Assembly (NCBI RefSeq): GCF_937123735.1
Contig: NZ_CAKZKL010000048.1
Span: 1-64,000 of the forward strand
From: an uncultured Lentibacter sp.
GTDB taxonomy: Bacteria; Pseudomonadota; Alphaproteobacteria; Rhodobacterales; Rhodobacteraceae
Length of the DNA stretch: 64,000 bases
Reading direction: 5' to 3'
This document shows positions 1 through 9,084 of this stretch, piece by piece. The notes under the pieces were generated by a model that was not told where the DNA came from, searched no databases, and saw only the letters and a program-made list of their open reading frames with translations. The stretch's first letter is position 1. Each line of letters begins with the position of its first letter. Position numbers and translations under genes: made by a program.

Positions 1-1887
1 AACCAGGGCAAGGGCGATATGTGGGCCCCTTGCCCTTTTCACCACGAAAAGACAGCCTCTTTTCACGTCGATGACCGGAAGGGCTTCTACTATTGCTTCG
101 GCTGCCACGCCAAAGGTGACGCCATCGGCTTCATCAAGGAAACCGAGAATGTCTCCTTCATGGAAGCGGTCGAAATTCTGGCGCGCGAAGCCGGTATGCC
201 CATCCCCGAGCGTGACCCGCGCGCGCAGCAAAAGGCTGACAAACACACGGAGCTTGCCGCCGTCATGGAGCAGGCGGTCCAGTTTTACAGGCTGCAATTA
301 AAGACAGGCGCAGGTGCCGCCGCGCGTGACTATCTCGCTGGCCGTGGCCTCAACGAGCCAACCCAAGAGCGCTTTGAGATCGGCTTTGCGCCCGATGGCT
401 GGCAAAACCTCTGGGATCATCTCACAGGCAAGGGCGTTGCGCCGGAGCTGATCCTTGAGGCGGGCCTCGCCAAGCCCAGCAGCAAGGGCAACAAGCCCTA
501 TGATACCTTCCGCAACCGGATCATGTTCCCGATCCGCGACCCTCGCAAACGCTGTATTGCCTTTGGCGGCCGCGCAATGGACCCGGCGGACAATGCCAAA
601 TATCTCAACTCGCCCGAAACGCCGTTGTTTGATAAATCCCGCACGCTCTACAACCTTGGCCCCGCCCGCGAGGCTGCAGGCAAAGGCGCGCCGCTTGTGG
701 TGGCCGAGGGCTATATGGATGTCATCGCGCTCGCCGAGGCGGGCTTTGGGGCCTCTGTCGCGCCGCTGGGCACCGCAGTGACAGAGCACCAGCTGCAAAT
801 GCTCTGGCGTGTCTCTGACGAGCCGGTGATTGCGCTGGATGGCGACACCGCCGGCCTGCGCGCCGCGCACCGGGTGATTGATATCGCCCTGCCGCTGCTG
901 GAGGCGGGCAAGAGCTTGCGCTTTGCGCTCATGCCCGAGGGCAAAGACCCCGACGACATCCTGCGCGCCGAGGGGGCAGGGGCGGTGCGCAAGCTTCTGC
1001 AAGAGGCTATGCCGATGGTCAATCTGCTCTGGGCGCGCGAAACCGAGGGGCGCGTCTATGACAGCCCCGAGCGCAAGGCGGCGCTCGACAAAGCGCTGCG
1101 CGAGAAGATCAAGCTCATCCGCGACCCCTCCATTCGCAGCCATTACGGCGAGGCGATCAAGGAAATGCGCTACCAGCTCTTCCGCCCCAAGCGCGACAGC
1201 TGGACACCGCGCAGCGGCGCTGCCACGGGCGGCTTTCAGGGCGCGCGCGGGCAGGGCAAATGGCAGCCGGCGCGGCCGCCTGTTCTGACCGAAACCAAAA
1301 ACAGCTATCTTGCGGCCGCAAGCGAGGCTGGGCAGGAGCGGATGCGCCTGACGGTGATCCTCGCGCTGCTGTTGCGCAATCCGCATCTGTGTGGCGAGTT
1401 TGATTACACGCTAGAGCGGCTGGAGTGTCCGGACCCGGAGCTTGCGGCCCTGCGCAACGTGATTCTGAGCCTGGCGGCGCAAAGTGCTGACGCCGCCTTT
1501 GATGAGGCCGCAGAGAGATTGGGCCCTGAAGCGCTTGAAAACCTCTTCGCCACGCCCCATCTGGGCATTGTTCCGGCGCTCAAACCCGGCGCAGAGCCCG
1601 ATCTGGCCCGGATGACCTTGGCTGAGGAGCTTGCAAAGTTGGAGGCCCAGCGCGGGCTGAAGGCCGAGATTGCCGAGGCGGAGGAAGATCTCGCGCATCT
1701 GGCCGATGAAGCCGTGACATGGCGCCTCTCTGAGGCGGCTGCGGCGCTGGGGCGGGCGCAAAGCGGGACAACAGAAGACAACACCGAGTATGACCTCGGC
1801 ACCAACGGCGCTCGAATCAGCCGGACCGAACGGGAGGCCTTCAAGGCGCTCATGGCCCAGATTGGTCACAGTGATTCGTCTGAATAA
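1..1887 (+). CDS. dnaG: DNA primase DnaG, 5' end cut by window edge
   Basis: Synthesises RNA primers at the replication fork. The reading frame is open from base 1, and in-frame codons before the first ATG (base 19) match primase, so the gene starts left of the window with roughly 35 residues missing. Visible parts are a CHC2 zinc finger (CPFHHEKT, then YCFGCHAKGD), the catalytic core, TOPRIM motifs (EGYMD near codon 235, then ALDGDTAG and GKDPDD) and an acidic, alanine-rich C-terminal tail in the place of the DnaB-helicase-binding domain. It precedes rpoD by 117 bp, the usual dnaG-rpoD arrangement. Identity is secure; only the true start is unseen. Confidence 0.97.
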   Translation, partial: NQGKGDMWAPCPFHHEKTASFHVDDRKGFYYCFGCHAKGDAIGFIKETENVSFMEAVEILAREAGMPIPERDPRAQQKADKHTELAAVMEQAVQFYRLQLKTGAGAAARDYLAGRGLNEPTQERFEIGFAPDGWQNLWDHLTGKGVAPELILEAGLAKPSSKGNKPYDTFRNRIMFPIRDPRKRCIAFGGRAMDPADNAKYLNSPETPLFDKSRTLYNLGPAREAAGKGAPLVVAEGYMDVIALAEAGFGASVAPLGTAVTEHQLQMLWRVSDEPVIALDGDTAGLRAAHRVIDIALPLLEAGKSLRFALMPEGKDPDDILRAEGAGAVRKLLQEAMPMVNLLWARETEGRVYDSPERKAALDKALREKIKLIRDPSIRSHYGEAIKEMRYQLFRPKRDSWTPRSGAATGGFQGARGQGKWQPARPPVLTETKNSYLAAASEAGQERMRLTVILALLLRNPHLCGEFDYTLERLECPDPELAALRNVILSLAAQSADAAFDEAAERLGPEALENLFATPHLGIVPALKPGAEPDLARMTLAEELAKLEAQRGLKAEIAEAEEDLAHLADEAVTWRLSEAAAALGRAQSGTTEDNTEYDLGTNGARISRTEREAFKALMAQIGHSDSSE

Positions 1888-1891
1888 TGCG

Positions 1892-1917
1892 TTTTCGTGA
1901 GGAAGCGCTAACGAAAA
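1892..1917. other. Inverted repeat between dnaG and rpoD
   Basis: TTTTCGT (1892-1898) and ACGAAAA (1911-1917) form a 7-bp stem with a 12-nt loop just after the dnaG stop codon. No T-run follows, so it is a poor intrinsic terminator. An RNA-processing site or attenuator inside a dnaG-rpoD transcript is possible but only inferred. Confidence 0.35.
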
Positions 1918-1955
1918 GAGGGTAAACGGGTTGCGAATCACTTTTCAAAGCCCAA

Positions 1956-1974
1956 GATTCGGCTAAATCGAATC
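1956..1974. promoter_or_regulatory. Inverted repeat upstream of rpoD
   Basis: GATTCG (1956-1961) and CGAATC (1969-1974) are perfect 6-bp arms around GCTAAAT. The 8-mer CGAATCAC also occurs as a direct repeat at 1934-1941 and 1969-1976. The site lies 31-49 bp before the rpoD start, where an operator or promoter element would be expected. The binding protein is unknown. Confidence 0.3.
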
Positions 1975-2004
1975 ACCCGCGATCCAGTTCCGAAGGAGCA
2001 GACC

Positions 2005-3987
2005 ATGGCCGCCAAAGACAATGACGAGCGCAAGCCCGACGGTGAAGAGGAATCCTCCCTCGATATGAGCCAGGCTGCGGTCAAGAAGATGATCGCCGAG
2101 GCGCGTGAGAAGGGCTACATCACCTACGACCAGCTCAATCAGGTCTTGCCGCCCGATCAAGTCAGCTCCGAGCAGATCGAAGATGTCATGTCGATGCTCT
2201 CGGAAATGGGCATCAACATCATTGAAGATGAAGAAGCCGAAGAAGAAGAGCAAAAGCAAGGTGATCTGGTCACAATGGGCCAGAAAGGCGAGCTCACGCT
2301 CGGCTCGGGCACCGCTGAGAAGCTTGATCGCACAGACGATCCTGTGCGCATGTATCTGCGCGAAATGGGCTCTGTCGAGCTGCTCTCGCGCGAAGGCGAA
2401 ATCGCCATCGCCAAGCGCATCGAGGCTGGCCGCAACACCATGATCCTCGGGCTCTGCGAAAGCCCCCTGACCTTTCAGGCCATCACGATCTGGCGTGACG
2501 AACTTCTCTCTGAGGACATCCTCCTGCGCGATGTGATTGACCTTGAAACAACCTTCGGCAACCAGCTTGGCGATGAAGACGAGGTGGGCGCCGCCCCCGC
2601 CACGGCGGCCAATGTGGCCTCTGCCCCCACAAAGGAAGAGGCCCAGCCGGAGCTGGATGCCGATGGCAATCCGATCAGCTCGGATGACGACGATGATGAC
2701 GATGACGAACAGGCCAACATGTCGCTTGCGGCCATGGAAGCGGCTCTGAAGCCCCGCGTGCTTGAAACCCTCGATCGGATCGCCTCGGACTATGCCAAGC
2801 TCTCGGAGATGCAAGACAGCCGTATCTCAGCGACGCTCAACGAAGATGACAGCTTTTCAGACAAGGCCGAGAAGAAATATCAAAAACTGCGCTCTGAAAT
2901 TGTTCTGCTGGTCAACGAGCTGCACCTGCACAACAACCGTATTGAAGCCCTGATTGACCAGCTTTACGGGATCAACCGCCGCATCATGTCGATTGACAGC
3001 GCCATGGTGAAGCTGGCCGACCAGGCCCGCATCAACCGCAAGGAATTTGTGGATGCTTACCGGGGCCGCGAGCTCGATCCGAACTGGCTGGAAGAAATGG
3101 CCGATAAGGCCGGGCGCGGCTGGCAGATGTTTGTTGAGCGCTCCACTGACAAAGTCGAAGAGCTGCGCGCCGATATGGCCCAAGTGGGCCAATATGTCGG
3201 CCTTGATATCTCCGAGTTCCGCCGCATTGTCGGGCAGGTCCAGAAGGGCGAGAAAGAGGCCCGCCAGGCCAAGAAGGAAATGGTCGAAGCCAACCTGCGC
3301 CTCGTGATTTCCATCGCCAAGAAATACACCAACCGTGGCCTGCAATTCCTTGATCTTATTCAGGAAGGCAACATTGGCCTGATGAAAGCGGTCGACAAGT
3401 TCGAATACCGCCGTGGCTACAAATTCTCCACCTACGCGACATGGTGGATCCGCCAGGCCATCACCCGCTCCATCGCCGATCAGGCCCGCACGATCCGTAT
3501 CCCCGTGCATATGATCGAGACGATCAACAAGCTCGTGCGCACCGGCCGTCAGATGCTTCACGAAATTGGCCGCGAGCCAACCCCCGAAGAGCTGGCCGAA
3601 AAGCTGCAAATGCCGCTTGAGAAGGTGCGCAAGGTGATGAAAATCGCCAAGGAGCCGATCAGCCTTGAAACGCCGATTGGCGACGAGGAAGATTCACAAC
3701 TCGGCGATTTCATCGAAGACAAGAACGCCGTTCTCCCGCTGGACTCCGCCATTCAGGAGAACCTCAAAGAGACAACAACCCGCGTTCTCGCCAGCCTCAC
3801 CCCGCGCGAAGAGCGCGTGCTGCGCATGCGCTTCGGCATCGGGATGAATACCGACCACACGCTCGAAGAAGTCGGCCAGCAGTTCAGCGTCACCCGCGAA
3901 CGCATCCGCCAGATCGAAGCCAAGGCGCTGCGCAAGCTCAAGCACCCCAGCCGCAGCCGCAAGCTGCGCAGCTTCCTTGATCAATAA
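2005..3987 (+). CDS. rpoD: RNA polymerase primary sigma factor RpoD (sigma-70)
   Basis: Directs core RNA polymerase to housekeeping promoters. At 660 aa it has the large-sigma layout: region 1.1 (about 14-75), a long non-conserved insert (about 130-380), region 2 (about 426-495, including [15 protein letters not shown], which recognises and melts the -10), region 3, and region 4.2 with a helix-turn-helix near 621-647 ([18 protein letters not shown]). The insert contains an unbroken run of eight aspartates near residue 228. The start is supported by AAGGAG seven bases before the ATG. An intrinsic terminator follows the stop. Confidence 0.98.
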   Translation: MAAKDNDERKPDGEEESSLDMSQAAVKKMIAEAREKGYITYDQLNQVLPPDQVSSEQIEDVMSMLSEMGINIIEDEEAEEEEQKQGDLVTMGQKGELTLGSGTAEKLDRTDDPVRMYLREMGSVELLSREGEIAIAKRIEAGRNTMILGLCESPLTFQAITIWRDELLSEDILLRDVIDLETTFGNQLGDEDEVGAAPATAANVASAPTKEEAQPELDADGNPISSDDDDDDDDEQANMSLAAMEAALKPRVLETLDRIASDYAKLSEMQDSRISATLNEDDSFSDKAEKKYQKLRSEIVLLVNELHLHNNRIEALIDQLYGINRRIMSIDSAMVKLADQARINRKEFVDAYRGRELDPNWLEEMADKAGRGWQMFVERSTDKVEELRADMAQVGQYVGLDISEFRRIVGQVQKGEKEARQAKKEMVEANLRLVISIAKKYTNRGLQFLDLIQEGNIGLMKAVDKFEYRRGYKFSTYATWWIRQAITRSIADQARTIRIPVHMIETINKLVRTGRQMLHEIGREPTPEELAEKLQMPLEKVRKVMKIAKEPISLETPIGDEEDSQLGDFIEDKNAVLPLDSAIQENLKETTTRVLASLTPREERVLRMRFGIGMNTDHTLEEVGQQFSVTRERIRQIEAKALRKLKHPSRSRKLRSFLDQ

Positions 3988-3990
3988 AAC

Positions 3991-4015
3991 AAAAGAGCCC
4001 TTCGGGGCTCTTTTT
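3991..4015 (+). terminator. Intrinsic terminator of rpoD
   Basis: AGAGCCC and GGGCTCT pair around a TTCG-type tetraloop, with A's before and TTTTT after the stem, immediately downstream of the rpoD stop. The A-run on the other side means it could also act on transcripts arriving from ribD on the minus strand. Confidence 0.85.
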
Positions 4016-4057
4016 CGTTGAGGGCACGACCGTCTCTCAAGGCGCGTCTCTGCGCGG

Positions 4058-5167
4058 CTATCGCTCCCGCACCCAGCGGTGCATCACATCCGCGCCCACA
4101 GTCCGCGTTTCAGCCAGCTTAAAGCGGGGCGCTTTGCTGAGCCGCGCCAGCCCCATCGCGCCAATCGCGGGCAGCCCTTCCGCGCCAATCGCCATGCCGG
4201 CGGTATAGCCAACCAGTTCGTCCACGAGATCCGCGCTCAGAAGCGAGGCCGCCAAAGCGCCGCCACCTTCGCAAAAGACGCGCGTCAGCCCCGCTGCACC
4301 CAGCGCATCGAGCACCGAGACAATATCAAGCTGGCGTCCGTCCAGCCCGCAAGGCAACAGCCGCGCGCCAATCCCTTGCCAGGCCTCTGCCAGATAGCTG
4401 TCCGCATCCGGCCCGTGGCACAGCCACAACGGCACATCCTTTGCGCTCATTGCGAGCTTGCCCATCAAGGGCAGATCAAGCCTGCGCGACACCACCACGC
4501 GCACGGGTTGGCGCACATCGCCCATACCGCGCACAGTCAGCATCGGGTCATCCGCCCGCGCCGTGCCGCCGCCCACCATCACCGCGTCATGACGGCTGCG
4601 CAGGTGGTGCACATCGGCCCGCGCCGCCGCGCCGGTAATCCACTGGCTCTCGCCCGTGGCCGTGGCAATGCGCCCGTCAAAGCTGCTGGCCAGTTTGAGC
4701 GTCACAAAGGGCCGCCCGATTGCCTTAAGCTTCAAGAACCCGGCATGGTCGCGCGCTGCCTCCTGAGCACAGACGCCAAGCGAAACTTCGATACCTGCGT
4801 CGCGCAACATCGCAAAACCGCGCCCTGAAACGCGGCTGTCGTTGTCCTCCAGCGGCGCAACCACCCGCGCAATGCCGGCCTCTATGAGCGCGCTGGCGCA
4901 GGGCGGCGTCTGCCCGTGATGCGCACAAGGCTCCAGCGTCACATAGGCCGTGGCCCCGCGCGCCAAAGCGCCGGCTTGCGCCAAAGCCTCGGTCTCTGCA
5001 TGGGGCCGCCCGCCGGCTTGGGTCTGTCCGCGGCCCACAATCCGGCCCGCGTTCACAATCACACAGCCCACGGCAGGGTTGGGCCATGTCTGGCCCATCC
5101 CGCGCCGCCCCAAGCCCAGCGCCACGCGCATGAAGCTTTCGTCACTGCGATGAACGGCGCGGCTCAA
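4058..5167 (-). CDS. ribD: Bifunctional riboflavin biosynthesis deaminase/reductase RibD
   Basis: Deaminates the pyrimidine product of GTP cyclohydrolase II and reduces its ribose side chain. The N-terminal cytidine-deaminase-like domain carries the zinc site (HAETEAL, then [13 protein letters not shown]); the C-terminal half (about 148-355) is the NADPH-dependent reductase. Length (369 aa) is normal. The longest start is a TTG overlapping the nrdR stop as TTGA, which suggests translational coupling; the next in-frame ATG is 12 codons later, at a conserved FM. The gene follows nrdR, a classical nrdR-ribD pair. No second deaminase is needed elsewhere. Confidence 0.95.
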   Translation of the reverse strand: MSRAVHRSDESFMRVALGLGRRGMGQTWPNPAVGCVIVNAGRIVGRGQTQAGGRPHAETEALAQAGALARGATAYVTLEPCAHHGQTPPCASALIEAGIARVVAPLEDNDSRVSGRGFAMLRDAGIEVSLGVCAQEAARDHAGFLKLKAIGRPFVTLKLASSFDGRIATATGESQWITGAAARADVHHLRSRHDAVMVGGGTARADDPMLTVRGMGDVRQPVRVVVSRRLDLPLMGKLAMSAKDVPLWLCHGPDADSYLAEAWQGIGARLLPCGLDGRQLDIVSVLDALGAAGLTRVFCEGGGALAASLLSADLVDELVGYTAGMAIGAEGLPAIGAMGLARLSKAPRFKLAETRTVGADVMHRWVRER

Positions 5168-5634
5168 TTGTCTTCGGGTTTCACATCCGGCCGCAGCTCG
5201 CTGACAAATTTGTCAAAGTCGTCTGCTGCCTGGAAGTTCTTGTAAACACTGGCAAAACGCACATAAGCCACCGTGTCGATCCGCGCCAGCGTTTCCATGA
5301 CAATCTCGCCGATCACCCGCGAGGGGATGTCTGTTTCCCCCATGCTCTCCAAGCGCCGCACGATGCCCGAGATCATCTGGTCAATGCGCTCTGGCTCTAC
5401 GGGGCGCTTTTGCATGGACATGCGAATGGAGCGTTCCAGCTTGTCGCGGTCAAAATCTTCGCGCTTGCCGCTGCTCTTGATCACCACAAGGTCGCGCAGC
5501 TGCACGCGCTCATAGGTGGTAAAGCGCCCGCCACAGGCCGGGCAAAAGCGCCGCCGCCGGATAGACACATGGTCTTCGGCCGGGCGCGAGTCTTTTACTT
5601 GGGTGTCGATATTTCCACAAAACGGGCAGCGCAT
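5164..5634 (-). CDS. nrdR: Transcriptional repressor NrdR
   Basis: Nucleotide-sensing repressor of ribonucleotide reductase genes. It has an N-terminal zinc ribbon with Cys3, Cys6, Cys31 and Cys34 (MRCPFC, then CPACGGRF), a basic stretch SIRRRRF, and an ATP-cone domain from about residue 49 to 139. At 156 aa it is full length. It overlaps the ribD start and lies downstream of kpsC on the same strand, separated from it by 155 bp that include a perfect DnaA-box sequence. Confidence 0.96.
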   Translation of the reverse strand: MRCPFCGNIDTQVKDSRPAEDHVSIRRRRFCPACGGRFTTYERVQLRDLVVIKSSGKREDFDRDKLERSIRMSMQKRPVEPERIDQMISGIVRRLESMGETDIPSRVIGEIVMETLARIDTVAYVRFASVYKNFQAADDFDKFVSELRPDVKPEDN

Positions 5635-5691
5635 AGGCCGTCCCCCTTCTTTTCTTGTTCCGCCTCAAAGACTGTGGGGTTTGCCCCGCAC

Positions 5692-5700
5692 TTATCCACA
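5692..5700 (+). promoter_or_regulatory. Single DnaA-box sequence upstream of nrdR
   Basis: TTATCCACA matches the DnaA box consensus exactly and lies 57 bp before the nrdR start. It may link this dNTP-control gene to DnaA. A single 9-mer can occur by chance, so this is a candidate only. Confidence 0.3.
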
Positions 5701-5789
5701 GGCACTATAGGCCAGCCGCTAGGGTTTGGGTAGGGGGCAAATGCATCCCCAAGATGCAGTTTCAAACGATTGTGACACTTTGGATTCGC

Positions 5790-7823
5790 TCACCGCCAAA
5801 GCGTGGCGTAGCTCGCAAAAATACCCTGAAGTTTTGCCAATATTCGGTTGCTCCTTGAGCGTGGCAGCCCGCCTGTGGCCAAACGCGTCAACGCCAGCTC
5901 AGGGGCGCAGGGTCGCCGGCTGATCGGGTCAAAATAGCGTGGGTAATCTATCAATGCAGCATGGACGAGGCTCTCCAACGCCACATGCCGCCCGCGCCGT
6001 GCCGGCACCCGTCCAAGGTCTTGCGTCAGCCCCCAGCCGGCATAAAAGGGCGCACCGGTGGTTGTCACAGAGCACCCCCGCAGGAGCGCTTCAAAGCCGA
6101 TCAGCGAGGTCATGGTAAACACATGATCTACCTCTGCCAACACATCATGGGCGCTGGCTTTCGTTACAAGCACATCCGCCAAACCGCTCAGCGCCTCCGG
6201 GGCCACCGCCCCGCTGCGCAAGCCGGCCTCCACGTCTGGATGGGGCTTGAAAATGATGAGCGCCTGCGGATGGGCCGCCCGCGCGGCTTGCAGCAAGCGC
6301 AGGTTGGTGTTGATCTCTCCTGCGCCACAGCGGATCGAGGCATCGTCCTCCACCTGCCCGGGCACCAGGATACGCGGCCGCGCAGGCAGCTCGGCGGGCA
6401 ACACGGGGCGCTTGGCCGAAGCAAGGTTGTATTTGGTCACCCCATGCTCGGAAATGGCCTCGATCAGCGCGCGTGCCCGTGCGCGCTGATCCTCGCGCAG
6501 GTTGGCGCGTGCCAGAATCAGCCGCTCAAGGCGGCTTTCCTGCGTAGGATCATAGTAAATGCCAAGGTCGTCCAAAACGAGGCTCAAAGGCGGTGTCAGG
6601 GTCGCCCCCAATCCGCGTGAGCGCAAGAACCCATCCTCCAGCCGCACCCGCTCTTCGGGCGTTCTGGCACCTGTCGCCCAAACCAGCCTGCGCCGCCCGC
6701 CACGGGCCGTTCCGGTGCCAAAGCGCATAGGTTTGTGGCGGCCAAAAAAGGCCTGCAACGGCCCCCGTTTCCACAGCCGCAGCCCATCACCGTGCCAGCC
6801 CTGGTGGTCTTCGCGCCAGGCGCGCACCTCGGCTTCAAAGCTGCCCAAGGCGGCCTCAAAGCCACAAAGCCTGTCGTCGCAAGGGTCATACCAGGTCGTG
6901 GCCTTGATCAGGGCCCCCAAGAAAAGCTGCGCCCGTGTCAGCTGGCGGCCACGGCGGGGCAGCGGGTGGGGGTTGCGATCGTCGCTAAGCCCCCAACCGG
7001 CGTAGAAGGGTTGGCCAAACACCACCGGGCGGTGCCCTGCGAGAATGGCCTCAAACCCCATCTGGCTGGACACCGTATAAACCGCCACGGCCCCCTCCAG
7101 CAGCGCCCAGGGGCTGACTGCGCCGTCAAACAGGCTGATTTTTGCGCCCGCCACATCGGCAGAAAAATGGCCGCGCCGAAAGCCCGCGCGCGTTTCAGGG
7201 TGGGTCTTGATGACAACCCGTGCGCCAGGGTTTTCGGCCTGCGCAAAGTAGAGCATTTCCTTGAAGCTGTTGGCATCTGCACGGCCATATTTGACAGAGG
7301 CATCGCCGTGGGTTTGATCCACCACCAAAACATACCCCGGCTCAGGGCAGGGCGTGGCCGGATCAAAGCCGGCGTATTTGCTCAAGTGGGCCTCTTTGAG
7401 GCGGGCAATGCCCATATGGGCCAGCTTGAGTTCGGCTGCGTTGTCCAGCGGATCCTGTGCCAGGATCTGCTCCAAACGCGAGGGCCCCGTAGCATCAAAA
7501 TGCACGCCAAGATCATCCAGCATCAACCCGATCGGCGGGTCTCCGGCGCGCCCGGGGCGCAGGGAGCGCAAAAAGCTGTCTTCCACGCGCAAAAGCGTGG
7601 CTCCGCTGCGCGCGGCCATGTGTTCGCCGCGCCGCGCATAGGGTGAGCGCCCCCAGACCGCAACACTGTCCTGAGCGCCGGGGCGGCCAAGGCACAGCGT
7701 ATACCCGGCGAGCTGCAAGATCCGCCGCAAACGGCGCTGGCGCAAAAACCCCGCGTTGAAATAGTAAAGCCGCCGAGGCTGAGTGCCCGCGGCGGCTTTG
7801 GCTCTGTCCATTGGAGCAGGCAC
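5790..7823 (-). CDS. kpsC: Capsular polysaccharide enzyme, KpsC-like dual Kdo transferase
   Basis: KpsC-type cytoplasmic enzyme expected to build the beta-Kdo linker on a phosphatidylglycerol anchor for capsule export. The 677-residue chain is an internal duplication: EDSFLRS near residue 81 and EDGFLRS near 395 are each followed by an LDDLG motif and later by an HP motif (KTHPETRAG in the first half, KPHPDVEAG in the second). A matching GQPFYAGWG/GAPFYAGWG segment ends each half. The longest start is a GTG directly abutting the TAA of the upstream export lipoprotein; an ATG four codons in is an alternative. Its partners here are a Wza-like lipoprotein and a KpsS-like protein; no ABC transporter genes are in the window. 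Confidence 0.88.
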   Translation of the reverse strand: MPAPMDRAKAAAGTQPRRLYYFNAGFLRQRRLRRILQLAGYTLCLGRPGAQDSVAVWGRSPYARRGEHMAARSGATLLRVEDSFLRSLRPGRAGDPPIGLMLDDLGVHFDATGPSRLEQILAQDPLDNAAELKLAHMGIARLKEAHLSKYAGFDPATPCPEPGYVLVVDQTHGDASVKYGRADANSFKEMLYFAQAENPGARVVIKTHPETRAGFRRGHFSADVAGAKISLFDGAVSPWALLEGAVAVYTVSSQMGFEAILAGHRPVVFGQPFYAGWGLSDDRNPHPLPRRGRQLTRAQLFLGALIKATTWYDPCDDRLCGFEAALGSFEAEVRAWREDHQGWHGDGLRLWKRGPLQAFFGRHKPMRFGTGTARGGRRRLVWATGARTPEERVRLEDGFLRSRGLGATLTPPLSLVLDDLGIYYDPTQESRLERLILARANLREDQRARARALIEAISEHGVTKYNLASAKRPVLPAELPARPRILVPGQVEDDASIRCGAGEINTNLRLLQAARAAHPQALIIFKPHPDVEAGLRSGAVAPEALSGLADVLVTKASAHDVLAEVDHVFTMTSLIGFEALLRGCSVTTTGAPFYAGWGLTQDLGRVPARRGRHVALESLVHAALIDYPRYFDPISRRPCAPELALTRLATGGLPRSRSNRILAKLQGIFASYATLWR

Positions 7824-8969
7824 TTAGCCGCCGGTGCCAAATGTGGCCAGCGTATCCGCCGTTGCCAGCGAGCCTGTGAGCGCAGAAATAGTCTTGTCCC
7901 ATTGGGTGAAGGGCGCTTCGGTTACATACAGCGTGTCATCATCACGCACCGAGAAATCCCGCGCGAGGAACATGCCGTTGGGCTGGGTGAGATCCAGCAC
8001 ATACACGAGCCGTTGCGCCCCGATCAGATCTTCACGACCCATCACCTGATTGGCAATCTCGGCGGGTTCGTTGCGGAAAATGAACACCCCAGTCGGGTCT
8101 GCCGCAGCTGTGGCCAGACCACCGACCTGGGCAATGGCTTCAATTGCGCTCAAGGTCTGGCTTTCAAAGGCCACGCGGGCCTGGGTGCCGGTTGCGCCAA
8201 GCGCGGTGAAAGAGCGTGTGTCCTCTTCCACAAGAATGCGGTCGCCATCGCGCAGGGCAATGTCAAACTCCGGGTGCTTGTAAAGATCCTGGAACCACAC
8301 CTTGCTGCGCATACCGCCGCGCAGCACGGTGATCTGGGCGATTTCAGGCTCGATCGTGATTCCGCCGGCATTGGCCAACATGGTGGAGAGCGTGCGCGTG
8401 GGCCGCTCAATCGGGAAGACACCCTGACCGCCAACAGCCCCGACAAGGCTCACGCTGGCGCCATTGCCCGCCAGACGGCGCACCTGCACCTGCGGATCGG
8501 GCGTTTGCTCGCCCAATTTGCGGGTGATGGTCTTGCGGATGCCCTCGGGTGTGTTGCCCGCGGCTCTTATGCGCCCGGCATAGGGAATAAAGATAAAGCC
8601 CGCGCCATCGACCTGCACCTCTTCCAGCACAGCTGCCGACGAGCCTGTGGGCCCGGACGAGCCAAGCAGCGGATCATCCACATTTTCCCAAATGGTCAGA
8701 CCCAGCGTATCGCCGGGGCGGATCGTGTCTGAGCCGATCAACCCGGCGTTTTTGAACGCCTCGCTGAATCCGAGCGCAGGGACAACGCCGGTTGTGCGCG
8801 TCACCCGGTCATTGACCGAGACAACGAAAGCATCCCCGTTCTTTTGCACGGAGCCTTCAAAAATTTCGCGTTTGTTTGGGCCCGACCGGGGCAAACCACA
8901 CGAGGCGACAACCGCCAAAGCGGCGATAAGGGCGACAAAACGTGCCCAACTAGGAGTTACGGGTTTCAC
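7824..8969 (-). CDS. Polysaccharide export outer-membrane lipoprotein, Wza/KpsD-like
   Basis: Likely the outer-membrane export channel for capsule. I place the start at a GTG (8969) because AGGAG sits seven bases before it and because it gives a clean lipoprotein signal: short basic end, hydrophobic stretch FVALIAALAVVAS, and lipid-anchored Cys24. The longer ATG form (9026) would put an implausible 19-residue extension before the signal. After the signal come a polysaccharide-export domain (LGLTIWENVDDPLLG region) and SLBB-like repeats (VSLVGAVGGQG and later GVFIFRNEP). The length is 381 aa. It sits between the KpsS-like and KpsC genes on the same strand. Confidence 0.85.
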   Translation of the reverse strand: MKPVTPSWARFVALIAALAVVASCGLPRSGPNKREIFEGSVQKNGDAFVVSVNDRVTRTTGVVPALGFSEAFKNAGLIGSDTIRPGDTLGLTIWENVDDPLLGSSGPTGSSAAVLEEVQVDGAGFIFIPYAGRIRAAGNTPEGIRKTITRKLGEQTPDPQVQVRRLAGNGASVSLVGAVGGQGVFPIERPTRTLSTMLANAGGITIEPEIAQITVLRGGMRSKVWFQDLYKHPEFDIALRDGDRILVEEDTRSFTALGATGTQARVAFESQTLSAIEAIAQVGGLATAAADPTGVFIFRNEPAEIANQVMGREDLIGAQRLVYVLDLTQPNGMFLARDFSVRDDDTLYVTEAPFTQWDKTISALTGSLATADTLATFGTGG

Positions 8970-9084
8970 TGCTGGTCTCCTCGACCTATTACTATTCTGC
9001 CTCAACATCAGCACTTTGCGCGCCATTATTGAGGTGAGCGTAACCCAGCTAGAATAAAAAATAAAGTCTCACGCGCTGCTCTGC

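Noticed and set aside
298..1386. Long antisense frame inside dnaG
   Set aside because: Shadow of a GC-rich gene: its third-codon pattern follows the dnaG frame and no domain is recognisable.
8970..9026. Longer N-terminus for the export lipoprotein
   Set aside because: It would add 19 residues before a clean lipoprotein signal; the GTG at 8969 has AGGAG at correct distance.
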